A DNA stretch of 64,000 bases from Orobanche coerulescens (GCA_033398695.1 CM065815.1:8488501-8552500), one strand, 5' to 3'; shown: positions 21,296-34,501, counted from the stretch's first letter. Notes: generated by a model not told the origin, from the letters alone. Program-made: numbers and translations.

Positions 21296-24200
21296 ATGTT
21301 GAGAGGCGGACGTGGACGTGGTCGCGGTCGTGGACGCGGACGAAGGAACGCTGATAGGGAGGCGTCGCCTTCCAATCAGGCTAGTCATAGCTCAGGCGAG
21401 CCGCAACAGTCTATTAATAACGAACCGGAACCTGGTGTGCCAGAAATCCTTCGTCAAGTCGTGAACCAGATGACTCAGTTCGCTCAGGTCGTGGACCGAA
21501 TGCAAGTGGCGGCAGGAATTCAGCAGAGAGATGGACAACAAAGGATTCCAGAAATGGGAAATCGAGGTGACCGATGGTTACAAGAAGTGGCAAAGATGCA
21601 ACCACCCAAATTTGACGGCTTTTCCGAGACTCCCACTTGGGACCATTGGTTGAAGGAACTGGAGAAAATTTTCTTTGGAATTAATTGCCGGACGACAGAG
21701 AGCTCCTATTGCCCGATTTTCGATAGGGAAGCATCCGAGTGGTGGGAAGCTATACGACCTGCAGATCATGATGCCGATTGGGCAGAATTTAAAATGATGA
21801 TGGAAGCTCAGTATTGCCCTCGTCCTGTGAGGGAAGCCAAAATTCGAGAATTTTTCTCTGCTCAACCATCAGATGAACCCGTATCCCAGACGATTAAGAT
21901 GTTTAACCAGCAGTTAGCATTTGTTCGACATCTGGTCAGAACAGATGCGGAGATGATGATTCATTTCGAAATGAGGATGAAACCATAAATCCAGAGGTAC
22001 ATGTCCGGTTTTGAATGTACCACTCTCCGCCAATACCAGGATAAGGCGTTGGCGTACGAAATAAAAGAAGCAGCAATGGAGAAGTTTATGGAGTCGAAGA
22101 AACAGAAAGTCTCTGGTACTTTTACAGAGCACAAGAGCAGTGGGCCCCGCAAGGCCCAGTCTTCTTTTTCTTTCAAGAAACCTTCGCACCCAGCTAAGAG
22201 CGGAAAGAATTACGGAACAATGTCAGCCACGACGGATACAGCTAGGAAGTGCTTTAACTGTGGTCGCCCAGGCCACCTTTGGCGTGATTGTTTGCGCACT
22301 CCAGTTACATGTTTTGAGTGCGGACAGGAAGGGCACCGTGCGACGTTTTGTAAGGACGCCACTAAGTACAATGGAACCCGCTCATCACAACCAGTTCAGA
22401 AGGAAGCCAGTGTCCAACAGACGCAGCAAAGTGTTCAGATGCCTCAGAATTTTGGCCGCGGGCGAGGCAGAGGACAATGGGACCGAAAGGGGACATCGAG
22501 TGCCAGATCTGTTCCCCCACGTTTGTATGAGATGAGGAGGACAGATGATCGTGATGCCATTGCCGCATCGTGCATGTCCAAATCTTTTCCCGGCCCGATT
22601 AGCGTTTTGTTCGATACAGGAGCTACACATTCTTTCATATATTTGTCTTGTGTAAATCGTTTGAATATTTCCGGTTTTTATACTTGTGAACCTTATGTTG
22701 TTGGTTTACCGAGTGGAGAGAGAATTGTCGGAAATTTAGAAACTAGAAATTTCCCTGTATCATTTGGGGCGTAGAGTGGCTCTCAAATCGATCGTGATAG
22801 AAATGCAAGGAGATGACACGATACTCGGAGACGATTGGATTAATCGGTATGGAGCAATTGTAGACTACCGAAGGAGGAATATTTCACCGATCGGCGATGA
22901 TGGATCCGGCATCGCTCAAGGATGGAAACCGAAGCTCGTGAAAATTGATCAAAGCGATGAAAGTCCGATTGTTGAAACAGGTATCTGGATATTGGTGTTA
23001 TGCAATGAAGAAAGAAGACGAAATTGTGGAGCTTTCGTCCATTCCGTGATGAACGAATTTCCGGATGTATTTCTGACGAGTTACCGGACTACCTCCACGA
23101 AGGGATGTGGAATTTACCATTGAGTGGAACCTAGATCTACACCGATTTCCAAGGCGCCGTATCGTATGGCACCTACCGAGATGTACGAATCAAGAAGCAA
23201 CTGGAGGAGCTACTGGACAAGGGCTATATTCAGCCAAGCGTTTCACCCTGGGGAGCGCCAGTTCTTTTTGTCCGAAAGAAGGATGGATCGCTCCGACTGT
23301 GTATTGACTATCGAGAACTGAACAAGATGACGATTAAGAACAAATATCCGTTACCACGGATTGATGATCTGTTTGACCAGCTCCAAGGGGCAACGGTATT
23401 TTCTAAAATTGATCTGAGATCAGGATACCATCAACTGAGGATTAAGGAGTCTGATGTTCCAAAATCAGCGTTCAGAACTCGCTACGAGCATTATGAGTTT
23501 GTAGTGATGCCGTTTGGTCTCACTAACGCACCTGCTGTATTTATGCAATTGATGAACAGAGTGTTCATTGAATTTTTGGACAAATTTGTGGTCGTGTTTA
23601 TTGACGACATCCTGGTGTATTCTAAGAGTCCGGAAGAACATGCGCAGCATTTGCGGATTGTATTGGAACTTTTGAGAAACGAGCAATTGTACGCTAAACT
23701 TTCTAAGTGTGAATTCTGGATAAAGGAAGTAATGTTCCTCGGCCATGTAGTGTCGGCTGAAGGAGTCCGAGTAGATCCTCAGAAGATCGAAGCAATTATG
23801 AATTGGGAGCCTCCAAAGAACATGAAAGAAGTCCGAAGCTTCTTAGGACTTGCTGGATACTATCGTCGATTCGTGGAAGGGTTTTCTAAAATCTCCCGCC
23901 CACTTACTCGACTCCTGCAGAAAACTCAAAATTTTGAGTGGAATGAACTATGTCAGATTAGCTTTGATGAATTGAAGATGAGATTGACGACGGCACCGAT
24001 TCTATCACTTCCGCAGGGAACTGAAGGATTCATAGTTTACAGTGATGCTTCGAACCAAGGACTTGGGTGCGTGTTGATGCAGAATGATAAGGTGATCGCT
24101 TATGCGTCGCGACAACTGAAATCTTATGAAGTGAATTACCCGACACATGATTTGGAGCTAGCAGCAGTGGTTTTTGCCTTGAAGATCTGAGGCATTATCT

Positions 24201-25926
24201 CAGACGGACTCACCGCCGATCTTTACGGATCATAAGAGTCTCAAGTACATATTTAGTCGAAAGAGTTGAACATGCGGCAAAGAAGATGGTTGGAACCGAT
24301 TAAGGACTATGACTTGGAGATTTTATATCATCCAGCAAAGCAAATGTAGTGGCCGATGCACTTAGCCGCAAGCCTGTCTCTATTCGGATCCGGAGACGCC
24401 GACATCCCAACTTAGCCTTCACGAGAGATGATTCGTGAAGGGATTGAAGTGTGGTTACAGAGAGTCCAGGACAATCAGTGCGTGATGGAGATAACTTCGT
24501 CATTAACCGAAGAAATCAAATCTAGACAGGCAGATGATCCTCTGATGATTCGGTTGCATGATGAAGTGATCAAAGGAAAGGCCCCCGGATTCATAATTCA
24601 TGACGATGGAGTTCTGAGATTTCAGAACCGACTTTGCGTTCCCGATGTTGATGTTCTGAAACAAACAATTATGAAGGAAGCTCATGGTTCGCCCTATTCT
24701 ATCCACCCGGGCACCAGTAAAATGTATAAGGACTTGAAACAGAACTTCTGGTGGGGCAACATGAAGAAAGACGTAGCGGACTATGTTTCGAAATGCTTAA
24801 CTTGTCAGCAGGTTAAGATCGAGCATCAACGGCCTGCTGGAATGTTGAAGACGCTCCCGATTCCTGAATGGAAGTGGGAGGACATATCGATGGACTTTAT
24901 CACTAATATGCCAAAAACCAGGACAGGAATGAACATGATTTGGGTGATAGTTGATCGTTTAACTAAATCAGCTCATTTTCTAGGCATTAAGGATACGTGG
25001 GGACCAGAGAGGTTGGCTCGAGTCTTTATTTCAGAGATAGTTCGATTGCATGGTACGCCGAAGACCATTGTTTCTGATCGAGACGGCCGTTTTGTGTCTC
25101 ACTTTTGGAAAGCAGTTCATAAGGCCTTGGGGACCGAATTGAACTTCAGTACAACTTACCACCCGCAGACTGACGGACAATCTGAGAGAACTATACAAAC
25201 GGTGGAAGACATGCTAAGGGCCTGTGCCTTAGATTGGTCAAACGATTGGGAAGTTCATATACCGTTGATTGAATTTACCTACAATAATAGTTGGCATGCT
25301 TCCATTAAGATGGCACCATTTGAGGCATTATACGGAAGGAGATGCAGATCGCCCCTATGCTGGGACGATTCATCGGACTTGATCGGAACAGAACCAGAGT
25401 TGATCGAGCAGACTCGAGAGAAGATAGCCTTGATTCGTGAAAGGCATTAGCGCCAGTCGCCAGAAATCCTATGCGGACGTACGCCGCCGTCCATTGGAGT
25501 TCAAGATCTTGGAGATCACGTACTTTTGAAGGTTTCTCCTACTCGGGAATCTTTCGTTTGGAAGGAAAGGAAAGGCCGAGTCCGAGATATATCGGACCAT
25601 TTGAAATCCTCGAGAGAGTTGGGGAGTTGGCATACAGATTAGCATTGCCGCCGTCATTGTGTCATGTTCATAACGTGTTCCACGTATCCCAGTTACGGAG
25701 ATATATACCAGATCCCAGTCATATCATTGATTTCGGCGAGATCGAAGTCGAGCAGGATGGGACATTTGAAGAAAGACTACCAAGATACTCGAGAGTCGAG
25801 TCAAGCAACCGAGGAACAAGTCAATCGTTTTGGTCAAAGTTCGGTGGTCACGTCACGGAATGGAAGAAGCCACTTGGGAAACAGGTTTATATGAAGTCTA
25901 GATATCCCGAGTTATTTTCGTCTTGA
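21296..25926 (+). pseudogene. gag-pol polyprotein of element C (multiple lesions)
   Basis: It starts at 21296 with an Arg/Gly-rich N-terminus. Domains in order: gag core (about 21600-21985), two zinc knuckles (CFNCGRPGHLWRDC and CFECGQEGHRATFC, about 22250-22355), aspartic protease (LFDTGATHSFI, about 22607), RT with the catalytic FIDDIL (about 23600) and [12 protein letters not shown], RNase H ([14 protein letters not shown], about 24035), integrase with a CLTCQQVK zinc-binding end (about 24800) and core (24880-25330), then a GPF module (IGPFEILERVGELAYRL, about 25600) and a damaged chromodomain tail (EW/W-KKPLG region, about 25850-25915). Lesions: stop at 21986-21988, frame changes near 22770, 23110-23320, 24187, 24240-24420 and 25445, and further shifts in the tail. 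It would supply particle, protease, reverse transcription and integration functions but cannot make a full polyprotein as read. Confidence 0.9.
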
Positions 25927-25947
25927 GTTTGGGACGAAACTCCATTT

Positions 25948-25960
25948 TAGTAGGAGAGTA
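25948..25960 (+). other. Polypurine tract of element C
   Basis: The purine-rich word AGTAGGAGAGTA directly precedes the 3' LTR start at 25961, after the phrase GGGACGAAACTCC also seen in B, D and F. The tract is short for a polypurine tract. Confidence 0.55.
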
Positions 25961-28450
25961 TGTAATATCCGGATTTATTACAGTGTATTTCATCTGTATT
26001 CAACCATGTATTATTTCGGATTGGTGATTTTGATTATTGGAATATGATATTTAGTGCATTGATATCATTATGCATAAGTATAGAAACATGCAAAATTGCT
26101 CAAGAAACCTTGTGATAGTGCACGCTAAGAATGTATCTTAACGCGCGCTATCGGGCCATTATTAGCGCACGCTATGAAGGTAGGGGTTGCGTGCGCTAAG
26201 AACTCAATTATTGAGCTGACAAATAGCTCATGCGCCAGCGGGACATGGGTCCGGATAAGATTCCCGCTGACGCACCCGGACAAATTATGAAGTCAACCAT
26301 TATTAGCGCATGCTAAGGGATGCTTAGTAGCGTGCGCTAACTTGTCAATAATGCAGAATTTTATAAATGGGACAGCAACCGCTTTGGCTTTCATTTCCTT
26401 CGTCTATACTTCACCTTTGAGAGTCCAGAGAGCAAGTATATCCCTTCTAAACACTTAGAACATATATTAGTGATCATTGAATGATTGAGTATCACTTGTG
26501 AGTGATCATTGAAGAGAAGTAACACCTTGGAGTGGCACCTAACCAAACGGAGTCGGATTATACCTCGTGGTTCAGTGATTTCGGCATTCTAAGGTATGTT
26601 CAACCTATCACCAGTCTTAGATTTGGTTTTCCAATGGATACGATGATCATATTATCGAGGTATTGAATTTCATTAGTGAATTATTCAACAACATCATGTT
26701 TAGAAGATTGGAATGTCTACAAATACGATATTATTGTTGGAACCTTGAAGTTGGAATCCTAGTACTTCAAATGATGAGAGAAATATTCGGAAGTTAACGA
26801 TCCATATGATTTATATTATCTTTGTGATCATGATTTGGAAAAGATATTGTAAGAACTTAAAGGAAGAATTATCTTAGGAAATATCCTTTCGTATAAGTCG
26901 GAATTGTTAATTCACCTCAAGATGAAGTCTGAATATGTATAATGATAGTAGCATCTAATACATCAACCGGAGATCACCAACTTTGCATGAGAATTGTAAT
27001 CAAGATGGATTATGGTGTCATGATGATTATACGTATATTTGCATCTTGAAATTGATATCATCCTGGAGATCATTCATAAGAGTAAGAACTTGGTATTCAT
27101 GGAAGTAACATGAATTATCACGAAGGATTTCATTGTTTCGAACATGGCAAGAACAGCATCTTGCTCGGCGAAATCGCCATGCAGAGATAGCGCACGCTAT
27201 GATATGCAGTTTAACGTGCGCTATCGAGTACTAGTTAGCGTGCGCTACGTTTGGTACGTAACGTACGCTAGACCATCAGTCGAGTCAGTTGGCTGATCAG
27301 TGAAGTACTGCCATGCATTATTAGCGTGCGCTAATATACGAGATTTAACGTGCGCTATCGAGTACGTTTAGCGTACGCAACGTTTTGGACTTAGCGTGCG
27401 TTAAATCATCAGCCGAGTCAGTCGGCTGATCAGTGAGGCACTGACAACGCCGGGTTAGCGTACGCTAGGCAGTGTGTACTGCGTACGCTAACGAGTAGCA
27501 TTAACGTACGCTACATATGATTCGTAGCGTGCGTTAATCTGTCCAGACAGATTTCGTATTAAGGACTTCCTACCGTAATTATTGAATTGTTAGACGTTCG
27601 TACGGCACGAAATGAATTCTGTACTATTTCTTTTGTTAAGGTTCGAGCTTATCACGTGATTGATCGAAGGGGACGACCTTCGAGTATTTTGATATTCGTG
27701 GAAGTTTATTCTTGTCAACGAACCGAGGCAAGTACTCTAAATTAGAATTGTTTATATTATGACAATTATGATGTGATTGTATCGTGTAAATATGTTGTGA
27801 ATATATGTCCACCATGTGTTGATCCGACGGGAATCAACATGAGAATCTATAGCTGTGTGCGCTGGATCGTTGGACAGGTAGTTCCACCATGTGTTGGTCC
27901 GACGGGATCATCATGGGAATCTATAGTTTGTGCTACTGGATCGTTGGAATACCATCGCATGTTGAAACTGTTATGTTATGATATGTGTTGTGGATATTCT
28001 CGTTGGAGAAACTTGTTATGATATAATTGTTGATTATATCACTGTTGTATGATTATTGTACTTGTACTAGCATCGTTGTGCTAACCCCTTCGGGGGTGAA
28101 CATTTGTGTATGTTCAGGATCCAGAAGAGCGGGGAAACAACCACTGGAGATGCATGACGACGAGGGTGCAAAATGATGTTCTGGCCGGGTTTACTATCTG
28201 TTATTTGTTGGTTATTTCAATAAGTACTCGAGTACAAAGTCGTTTGTGATGATTTGGATTTGTTGATGTATTATTGAGTTCTGTTGAACAATTGTACTGT
28301 TTCTGTATTTGGTCAGAACTGATGTACTGTAATTCCGTTATTTTCATTCGTTAGTACCTTTTTATGCTTGTTCAATTCTTCAGCCTTGTAAATCCTTATG
28401 TAAAGGATTTACGGCGCTGTAATATTCCCGAATATATTGGGGGTGTTACA
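25961..28450 (+). repeat. Element C 3' LTR
   Basis: 2490 bp, colinear with 18591-21060. It holds palindrome clusters at 26114-26342 and 27186-27537 and ends GGGGGTGTTACA. Confidence 0.92.
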
Positions 28451-28455
28451 ATCAA

Positions 28456-30619
28456 TACCTGCTCAATAGGTTAGAACATATGTGCCCAACGGCGAATCAT
28501 CAATATAGAACACAACAATACATTACCCGAAGGTAAATCAAACCAACGCTGAAATAAATAAGGATCACAATGCCCGAAGGCTCCAACGGAAATACCGATA
28601 CATCACAATGGCCTGAAGCCCTCAGTCGAAGCTGCCAAAATATCACGATGGCCTGAAAAGCGAACAGCCCGAAGCTGCCAAAATATCACGATGGCCTGAA
28701 AGCCGAACAGCCCGAAGCTGTAAATCATCACAATACAGATCTCAAAGAAACAAACCTGACTGTCGAACATACCCCTCTGGCGTATGAACGCTCACAAAAC
28801 ATCGAACACATCCAATCAAACATGGACTATGAACGATCAAAAATTGTACGACTCAAAGATGGACATCACAGTACGCCCGATCCGGAAATGTGTCCGTGCA
28901 CATGTCCACCCCGTATACGGAATCCAGAAATATACGTGGGACAATGTACCTAATTAGCCTCACGAACTACGTCTCGTGTGCACGGTCCAATGCGGAAACA
29001 TCCACGCATGACCATCGTGTGCCTGGCTAAAAATCCTACACAATAACCAATCAGAACGCAGATATGATTCTGGATATGTCACGATACAACATGACAACGA
29101 AACTCAAAGGATAACACGTCCAATACGGATCATACGACTCACCAAGTGAACGATGACACACGAATAATGAAAGATTGACATGACCAACAATATTCAAAAC
29201 AACCATCCTGGGATCAAAATCCCTAAGGACCGATTAACACGAGCAACGATCACAACACAACAGTCCGGGAAATCCTCAACCTTCAACGATCACAAAATTA
29301 CCGAGTTCACAAGAATAATAGTGTGCTACCTTGAGTCGGCCAATACGACAATAATAATTCAACAGATGGGAACTATCCTCGACAGTCCCAATTCAATACT
29401 TCGATTACCATAGAACGGCCAATCGATAACAACGATACAACAGATGGGAATTATCTTTGATAATCCCAATTCAATACATCGATTACCTTTAGAACGGTTA
29501 ACCGATAACAATTATACAACGAATGTCTCGGCACCTTTAATCGGTTACCGATAACGAAGATGATAATCGAATACGTCAATGCCTTCAATCGGCCAATACG
29601 ATATCAATAGAAAAACACTGATATCAATGACGACGATTCACAACAATATCTTGATGGAATATCAATCAACAATAACAATCGATACGTCGATGCCGCGAAC
29701 CGGCTATCGACAACAATATCTCAATGGAACATCAATCAACAATAACAATCGATATGTCGATACCGCAAACTGGCTATCGACAAATATATTACCAACAAAT
29801 ATCGCAATGCCTTAAATAGGCCATTTATGAAAAACAATAATATTTGGCATAATTTGCCGAAGGGTATCGTATCAAACAATCCCCTGATATCAACAAAATC
29901 ATAAAGAGACCAAGTCTCGAAATGATACACATATTCATACACATACATGATAACATTAATCTCATTGACTAGTAGAAGTATAAAACTTGCCTCAAATCGA
30001 AGGCGAGAAAGTCCTTCCACGATCAACGTTCTACCACGAATCGATCAACGACGTCCTCCGATAACCACAAGCACTCGAACAACCTTGAATGAAATACAAT
30101 TCATTCAATAACACGATATCGACCGGAAACAACATAATAGATAACTCCAATTCCAATATGAACACATACTATACTCGTATTTACCCGTATACACACATAT
30201 ATATAGTATACATACATCACACACACAATACCCAATATATATAATATACCCACTTACACAATATATATATATATATATATATATTCACATGACACATATA
30301 CACTGCACACACAATATATATATATATATATACACTTAACACACCCACACACTTACACATTATATATATATACACAACACACTTGCACACAATATATATA
30401 TATATACTCAACACACACACTGCACGTTATATTATATTATATATATATATACATATATATATATCTGCACACACACACAAACTCACGAAACACACACATA
30501 CAAACTAACCAGAAAAAGTCGATCGGCCGGCAACCCTCGTCGGAATCCGGTCAGAAAACAACTCTCCTGCTGGAACTCGGCCGCCGGAAAAATTGACCCG
30601 CCGGACCTCGTCCAACTCT
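28456..30619 (-). repeat. Element B 5' LTR, second part (truncated)
   Basis: It continues the LTR of B after element C and matches about 10491-13346 without the hAT MITE, so it serves as the empty site. It includes AT/AC microsatellites at 30195-30475. It ends inside the LTR after 'cgtccaactc' and joins satellite sequence, so the last roughly 1 kb of U3 is lost. Confidence 0.85.
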
Positions 30620-31200
30620 CCTGTACTTCTTTTCTAAAGCCTTCACAATTATTTCTTTAAATCAAACACTAACGAGCACCATCGACCAAAATGGCACACG
30701 ACTATTTTTCAATGGGTTGATTCCGATAAGAAAAGGCTGACCTCATCCCAAAATTCACCAAAAAATATTTTCCACATATTTCAAAATTTCCCCTTTTCCA
30801 AATAATGAATTGCAATCTCCTCCACTACATCAATGTCTCACTTACTATTGTGCCGGCCGATCGAAATTGCGTTCCGACGGTTCAACTGAATCGTTTGATA
30901 CCTCTAAATCACCCCAAGTGTGTTGTACCCTATTTTACCCTTATGTTACCCGAAGATGGTACAAGAGAATCGAATATTCACAGCGGTCACACATAAACAT
31001 GGCTTATATTCAGTCTCGTGAACTGATGAATTTGTTTTTTACCTGGTGCTCATGATATTCTCTTCACCGAATCCCCACCACTTTAAAGATCCTTAAATGG
31101 ATAGGAGAAAGAGCCTCCTCTACACGTTGAGCAAGGCATTTATTTCTCTTTAAAACATCCAAAGTCACATATTTTTTATACAGAATATATATATATATAT
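30620..31200. repeat. Satellite array, segment 2 (partial unit)
   Basis: It continues the 780-bp satellite from the 'cctgtact..ttttctaaagcc' block through the 73-codon frame and the anchor at 31048 to the AT microsatellite, where repeat H is inserted. It is a C-type unit by its diagnostic words. Confidence 0.9.
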
Positions 31201-31737
31201 CATGGTTCTAAAAAATGCTAGGCGCTAGGCGTTCGGATCGCTAACGCCTAGCGCCCAGAGGATTACTCGGAGATTAATCGGACTAGAGGGATTTATTCTT
31301 TTATTATTATTTTAATCATTCTATGTATAAAAAATTATATATATGTAAAATAATTAAAAATAATTAAAATTTAACCATTAAACAGATATATAATCAATTA
31401 TATATTAAATTTGAAATATTGATATAGATATAAGGGAGTCCATAATATCCATAATATCTCAGTTTAGAAATTTGTAGTATTATTAGAACAAAAAAAAAAG
31501 TATAACCGCCTAGGCATCCGCCTAGTCGCCCACATAGCTAGGAAATTTGAGACGTTGATATAAATATAAAGTAGTCGATAGTATCTTAGCTTTCCTTCAT
31601 AGGTCCCCGCCCAGCCAGCATAGACGACCGAGTAATCACCCAAACGCCCAGTACAAGCGCCTAGGCCATAATCGAAACGGTAGAGGACCTTCTAGGGATT
31701 AATCGGAGGATTAATTGGTTTAGGCGGGGATTTTTAG
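31201..31737. mobile_element. Repeat H (hAT-like TIR element), first part
   Basis: It starts CATGGTTCTAAAAAATG and its other end, after element D, is TTTTTAGAACACTG (ending 52353). These are imperfect inverted repeats of the CAGTGTTCTAAAAA type. The body has 'gcgctaggcgttcgg', 'gcctaggc' and 'gattaatcgg' words and an AT-rich centre. It lies inside the satellite's (AT)n tract, so the target duplication cannot be told from the microsatellite. Total length without D is about 544 bp. Non-coding. Confidence 0.7.
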
Positions 31738-32282
31738 TGTTATACCCGTAATTTCGATTTCCGGTAATTTCTTTTTTTTCGGCGAAAGTCCATTTTGACG
31801 ACTCGCTTATGGCCGTTTCGTCATTCTGAGAATGATTAATTCTACACTTTTTATTATCCGAGTTCGTTTCGGTATCGTTTTGTTGAGTTCCGTGCTTTTT
31901 GGTGACTTTTCCGCACTTGAGTTCGATTCTTGCGAATCTCGTTCGAAACTGCTGTTTCGAGTTTCCCGTAAGTCCGTTTAACTTTGTTAGACGTGTTGTG
32001 AACTTCGGTTTGGTTATTCAATCACGTATCGTGATTTTCGGGCGTTTTGGGCCATTTTCGTAATTTCCCAAAGTTTAGGGTAATTACTTTCCGTTGTCGA
32101 ATTTCAAGCCTTCGGATGGTTGGAATCGTGTGTTCTCTTAGTGCTCGAATTCGTCTTTGCGAGTACTTCGTAACCCTATTTTCGATTCGTATTCAGGTTC
32201 GGGTTTCGGGGTCGTTCGGGCCGTCGGAGTTGGCCCCGGCCGAGTCATGGCCGGGCAATCTGGGCCCAGGCCGGCACTGGCC

Positions 32283-32437
32283 GAGTTACGGCTGTTAATG
32301 ATCGGCAGTTACGTACGTAAGGCCGGTTACGTACGTAAGCCTTGGACGGTTACGTACATAATGCTGCCGGCATTTCTAGTCAGGGGGTTCGGCCATGGCC
32401 GGTTATGTACATAAGCCATGGCCGGTTACGTACGTAA
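32283..32437 (+). promoter_or_regulatory. U3 palindrome array of element D with TATA box
   Basis: TTACGTACGTAA occurs exactly at 32309, 32327 and 32426, and as C-to-T or G-to-A variants at 32350 and 32403. At 32285 a TTACGGCTGTTAA word, TTACGGCCGTTAA in the 3' LTR at about 40110, resembles the element E motif. The TATA box CTATATAAGG follows 18 bp after the last word. Confidence 0.75.
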
Positions 32438-33402
32438 GGCGGCCGGCAGACAGCCTATATAAGGCCCTGCAGTCGGGTTTTTCGCCATTTTTCCCCTTCT
32501 CTTCCTTCTCTTCCGTTGCTTGAGGTGTGGGAATCATGGAGAGATGTTGTTGGACAATCAATCCATGAAGTCTTGGAGTTTATATCATCATTCATTCATC
32601 CTATAATATCCTTTGATCGAGCGAATCAAGGTTAGATTTCTAAAAATCTAGTTTTGGGGAAATTGGGTATTTTGGTTGATTCCGTCCGTTTAATCCGTTT
32701 TAACTTAGGATTATGATGGATTGATGATTATTTAGATGTATTATATCATTTACCTTGTTATTCCATAGTTGGATCGTATCGATTCGTTGTTTTGGTCGAG
32801 TTCTTGATCGACGCCTTGAAGGTGTCCGGTAGAATATCGTAGAGGGGTTTTCGGACGTTCTACGATTATTCCTCCTCGTATGATCATTGATTTATTAATT
32901 ATATGTTGTTAGGGTCGAGTTTCTTGCAAAGAAACCAAGTTGAACCCTTCCGTTCGTTGTCGTTTTCCTTTTCGAAAGCACCGGGCGTTTCGAAGCTTTC
33001 CGGTTGAGCCGTGTTCGTCGGGATACTTGCGTGCCGCTTTTGAGGCAAGTACCTTGTCCATATAATTCTTGTTTTATGGATATGATAATTAGTGATCGTC
33101 TCTTTGTGTTTATTTGATCGTTTGAATTTCACTTTCAAAGATTCGGTTTAGCCTTGTTAAAGGCTTGCTTTCAAAATGCGTGTGTTTTGTGAATGGTGTG
33201 GTTTGAGAATGACTATGTGAACTCTATAGATATGTTTGGTGTTGATGTTGCACTTGGTATTGCGTGTGGACGTATATTATTTCATTTCGGTGCGTTGTGG
33301 TTTGACGTGGTGTTTTGCTAAGTGTTGATGCCTCTGGATGAATTGTTTGGATATCTTTGTTGTATGGTGCTATATATGTGATTGTGTGGATGTGGGCGGG
33401 GC

Positions 33403-33625
33403 CTACGGTGGCACATGGCATGTGATCATGTGGCCAGGATGCAACAAGCGATTGATCCAACCGTGAGAGCCTAAGAAAAACTACGGTGGCACATGGCATG
33501 TGATCATGTGGCCAGGATGCAACAAGTGATTGATCCAACCGTGAGCGCCAAAGTTAATCTACGGTGGCACATGGCATGCGATCATGTGGCCAGGATGCAA
33601 CAAGTGATTGATCCAACCGTGAGAT
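33403..33625 (+). repeat. 78-bp tandem triplicate in the D LTR
   Basis: Copies begin CTACGGTGGCAC at 33403, 33481 and 33559 and share 'gcatgtgatcatgtggccag' and 'gattgatccaaccgtgag'. The 3' LTR has the same three copies at about 41225-41447. Confidence 0.92.
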
Positions 33626-34483
33626 GTTGTGATTGTTTTGCTAGCCAGCTCGGGAGGGTCCTTCGAGGCCTCGAGTGGGATTTGTGGCTTCGTCCCGGTC
33701 CTAGGCGATGCGCGTGCGTGATTACGTTGTGTTGATTTTTATGTCCGTAGAGGACACGTGATGTTGGGCTCTGGCCCTGTGAATTGTTTTCGGTTTTCTA
33801 TTTGCGAAAACAAAACCTTTGGGCTGTGACCCCTCTTGATTTTGGAAATATAAGGATTCGGTAACCCTAAATTGTTTTCTATTAAAACTCTCGATGGCAT
33901 TTTAAACTGTTTTACAAATTGTTTCCCTTTATTTGTGATCTTTCGGTTTTTGGAACGTTTTACCCAAACTCTTGCCTCGGGAAGTACTTTTCGTTGCGTT
34001 TGGATCTTTGAGGATTCCTGGTTATTGTTATTCTTGGAATTTGAATTATATGGCTCGTATTTGCACTTTGTATTTGCACTAGCAAAACAGTGGAGTTTTC
34101 CTAACCCCCGAGTATTCGGGGGGTGGATGTCTGTTTTTGCATTCAGGTTTGGGAGCATAACATAGGGTCGGCACGAAGGATGATGAAAGATGAACGATAC
34201 TAATCACACGATGATCCATATGAGGTCTTTGGTTTAGTTGTATTTTATTTCCGCTGCAGTATTCTTTCCCCGTTGTACGGGAGTGTGTTGTATTCGACCC
34301 CTGCGTGGGCATGTATTGTAATTGAGTTGTATGTATTTATTGAAAGACCAAATCGGTCTACTGAGTCATTTTAGCCTTAAAGGCATTGTTGAGTTGTTCG
34401 GTTTTGTTACCAGCCTGGTAGAACCTTGAGGAAAGGTTCTGCGGCGTGTAATATCCCTGAGCGGATTGGGGGTGGTACATAAA

Positions 34484-34501
34484 TGGTATCGGAGCTTAGG
34501 T
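34484..34501 (+). other. Primer-binding site of element D
   Basis: TGGTATCGGAGC four bases after the 5' LTR matches the initiator-Met type used by the other elements. Confidence 0.85.

Larger units (their letters stand above)
18591..28450 (+). mobile_element. LTR retrotransposon C (Ty3/gypsy, Tekay/Del-type chromovirus), 9.86 kb
   Basis: LTRs at 18591-21060 and 25961-28450 begin TGTAATATCC and end GGGGTGTTACA. The host word ATCAG/ATCAA flanks it (18586-18590 and 28451-28455), and the intact host site is seen in the other B LTR near 10487. The primer site, gag, protease, RT, RNase H, integrase and chromodomain-like tail are in the Ty3/gypsy order. Apart from one block near 19790-20230 the LTRs differ by about 1% or less by eye, implying a recent insertion, yet the coding region carries many lesions. 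Confidence 0.93.
9943..30619 (-). mobile_element. LTR retrotransposon B (Ty3/gypsy, chromovirus-type, gag only), with nested insertions
   Basis: The left LTR (9943-15959) and the right LTR (18037-18590 plus 28456-30619) enclose a 2.1-kb interior. The minus-strand primer site TGGTATCAGAG lies next to the right LTR, and a polypurine tract lies next to the left LTR, so transcription is on the minus strand. The interior holds a gag pseudogene and no pol. The right LTR stops in mid-sequence at about 30619, joined to satellite, so no target duplication survives. About 270 bp of the satellite unit is missing at that junction. Three later insertions sit in its LTRs: a hAT MITE, a MULE-like element and element C. 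Confidence 0.85.
31738..34479 (+). repeat. Element D 5' LTR
   Basis: It begins TGTTATACCCG (TGTAATACCCG in the 3' copy) and ends GGTGGTACA. It holds the TTACGTACGTAA array at 32283-32437, a TATA box at 32455-32464 (CTATATAAGG), and a 78-bp triplicate at 33403-33625. Confidence 0.92.

Noticed and set aside
33872..34165. 97-aa ORF in the D LTR (repeated at 41694-41981)
   Set aside because: It is repeated only because the LTR is repeated. It is hydrophobic by T-rich composition and no family is recognised.
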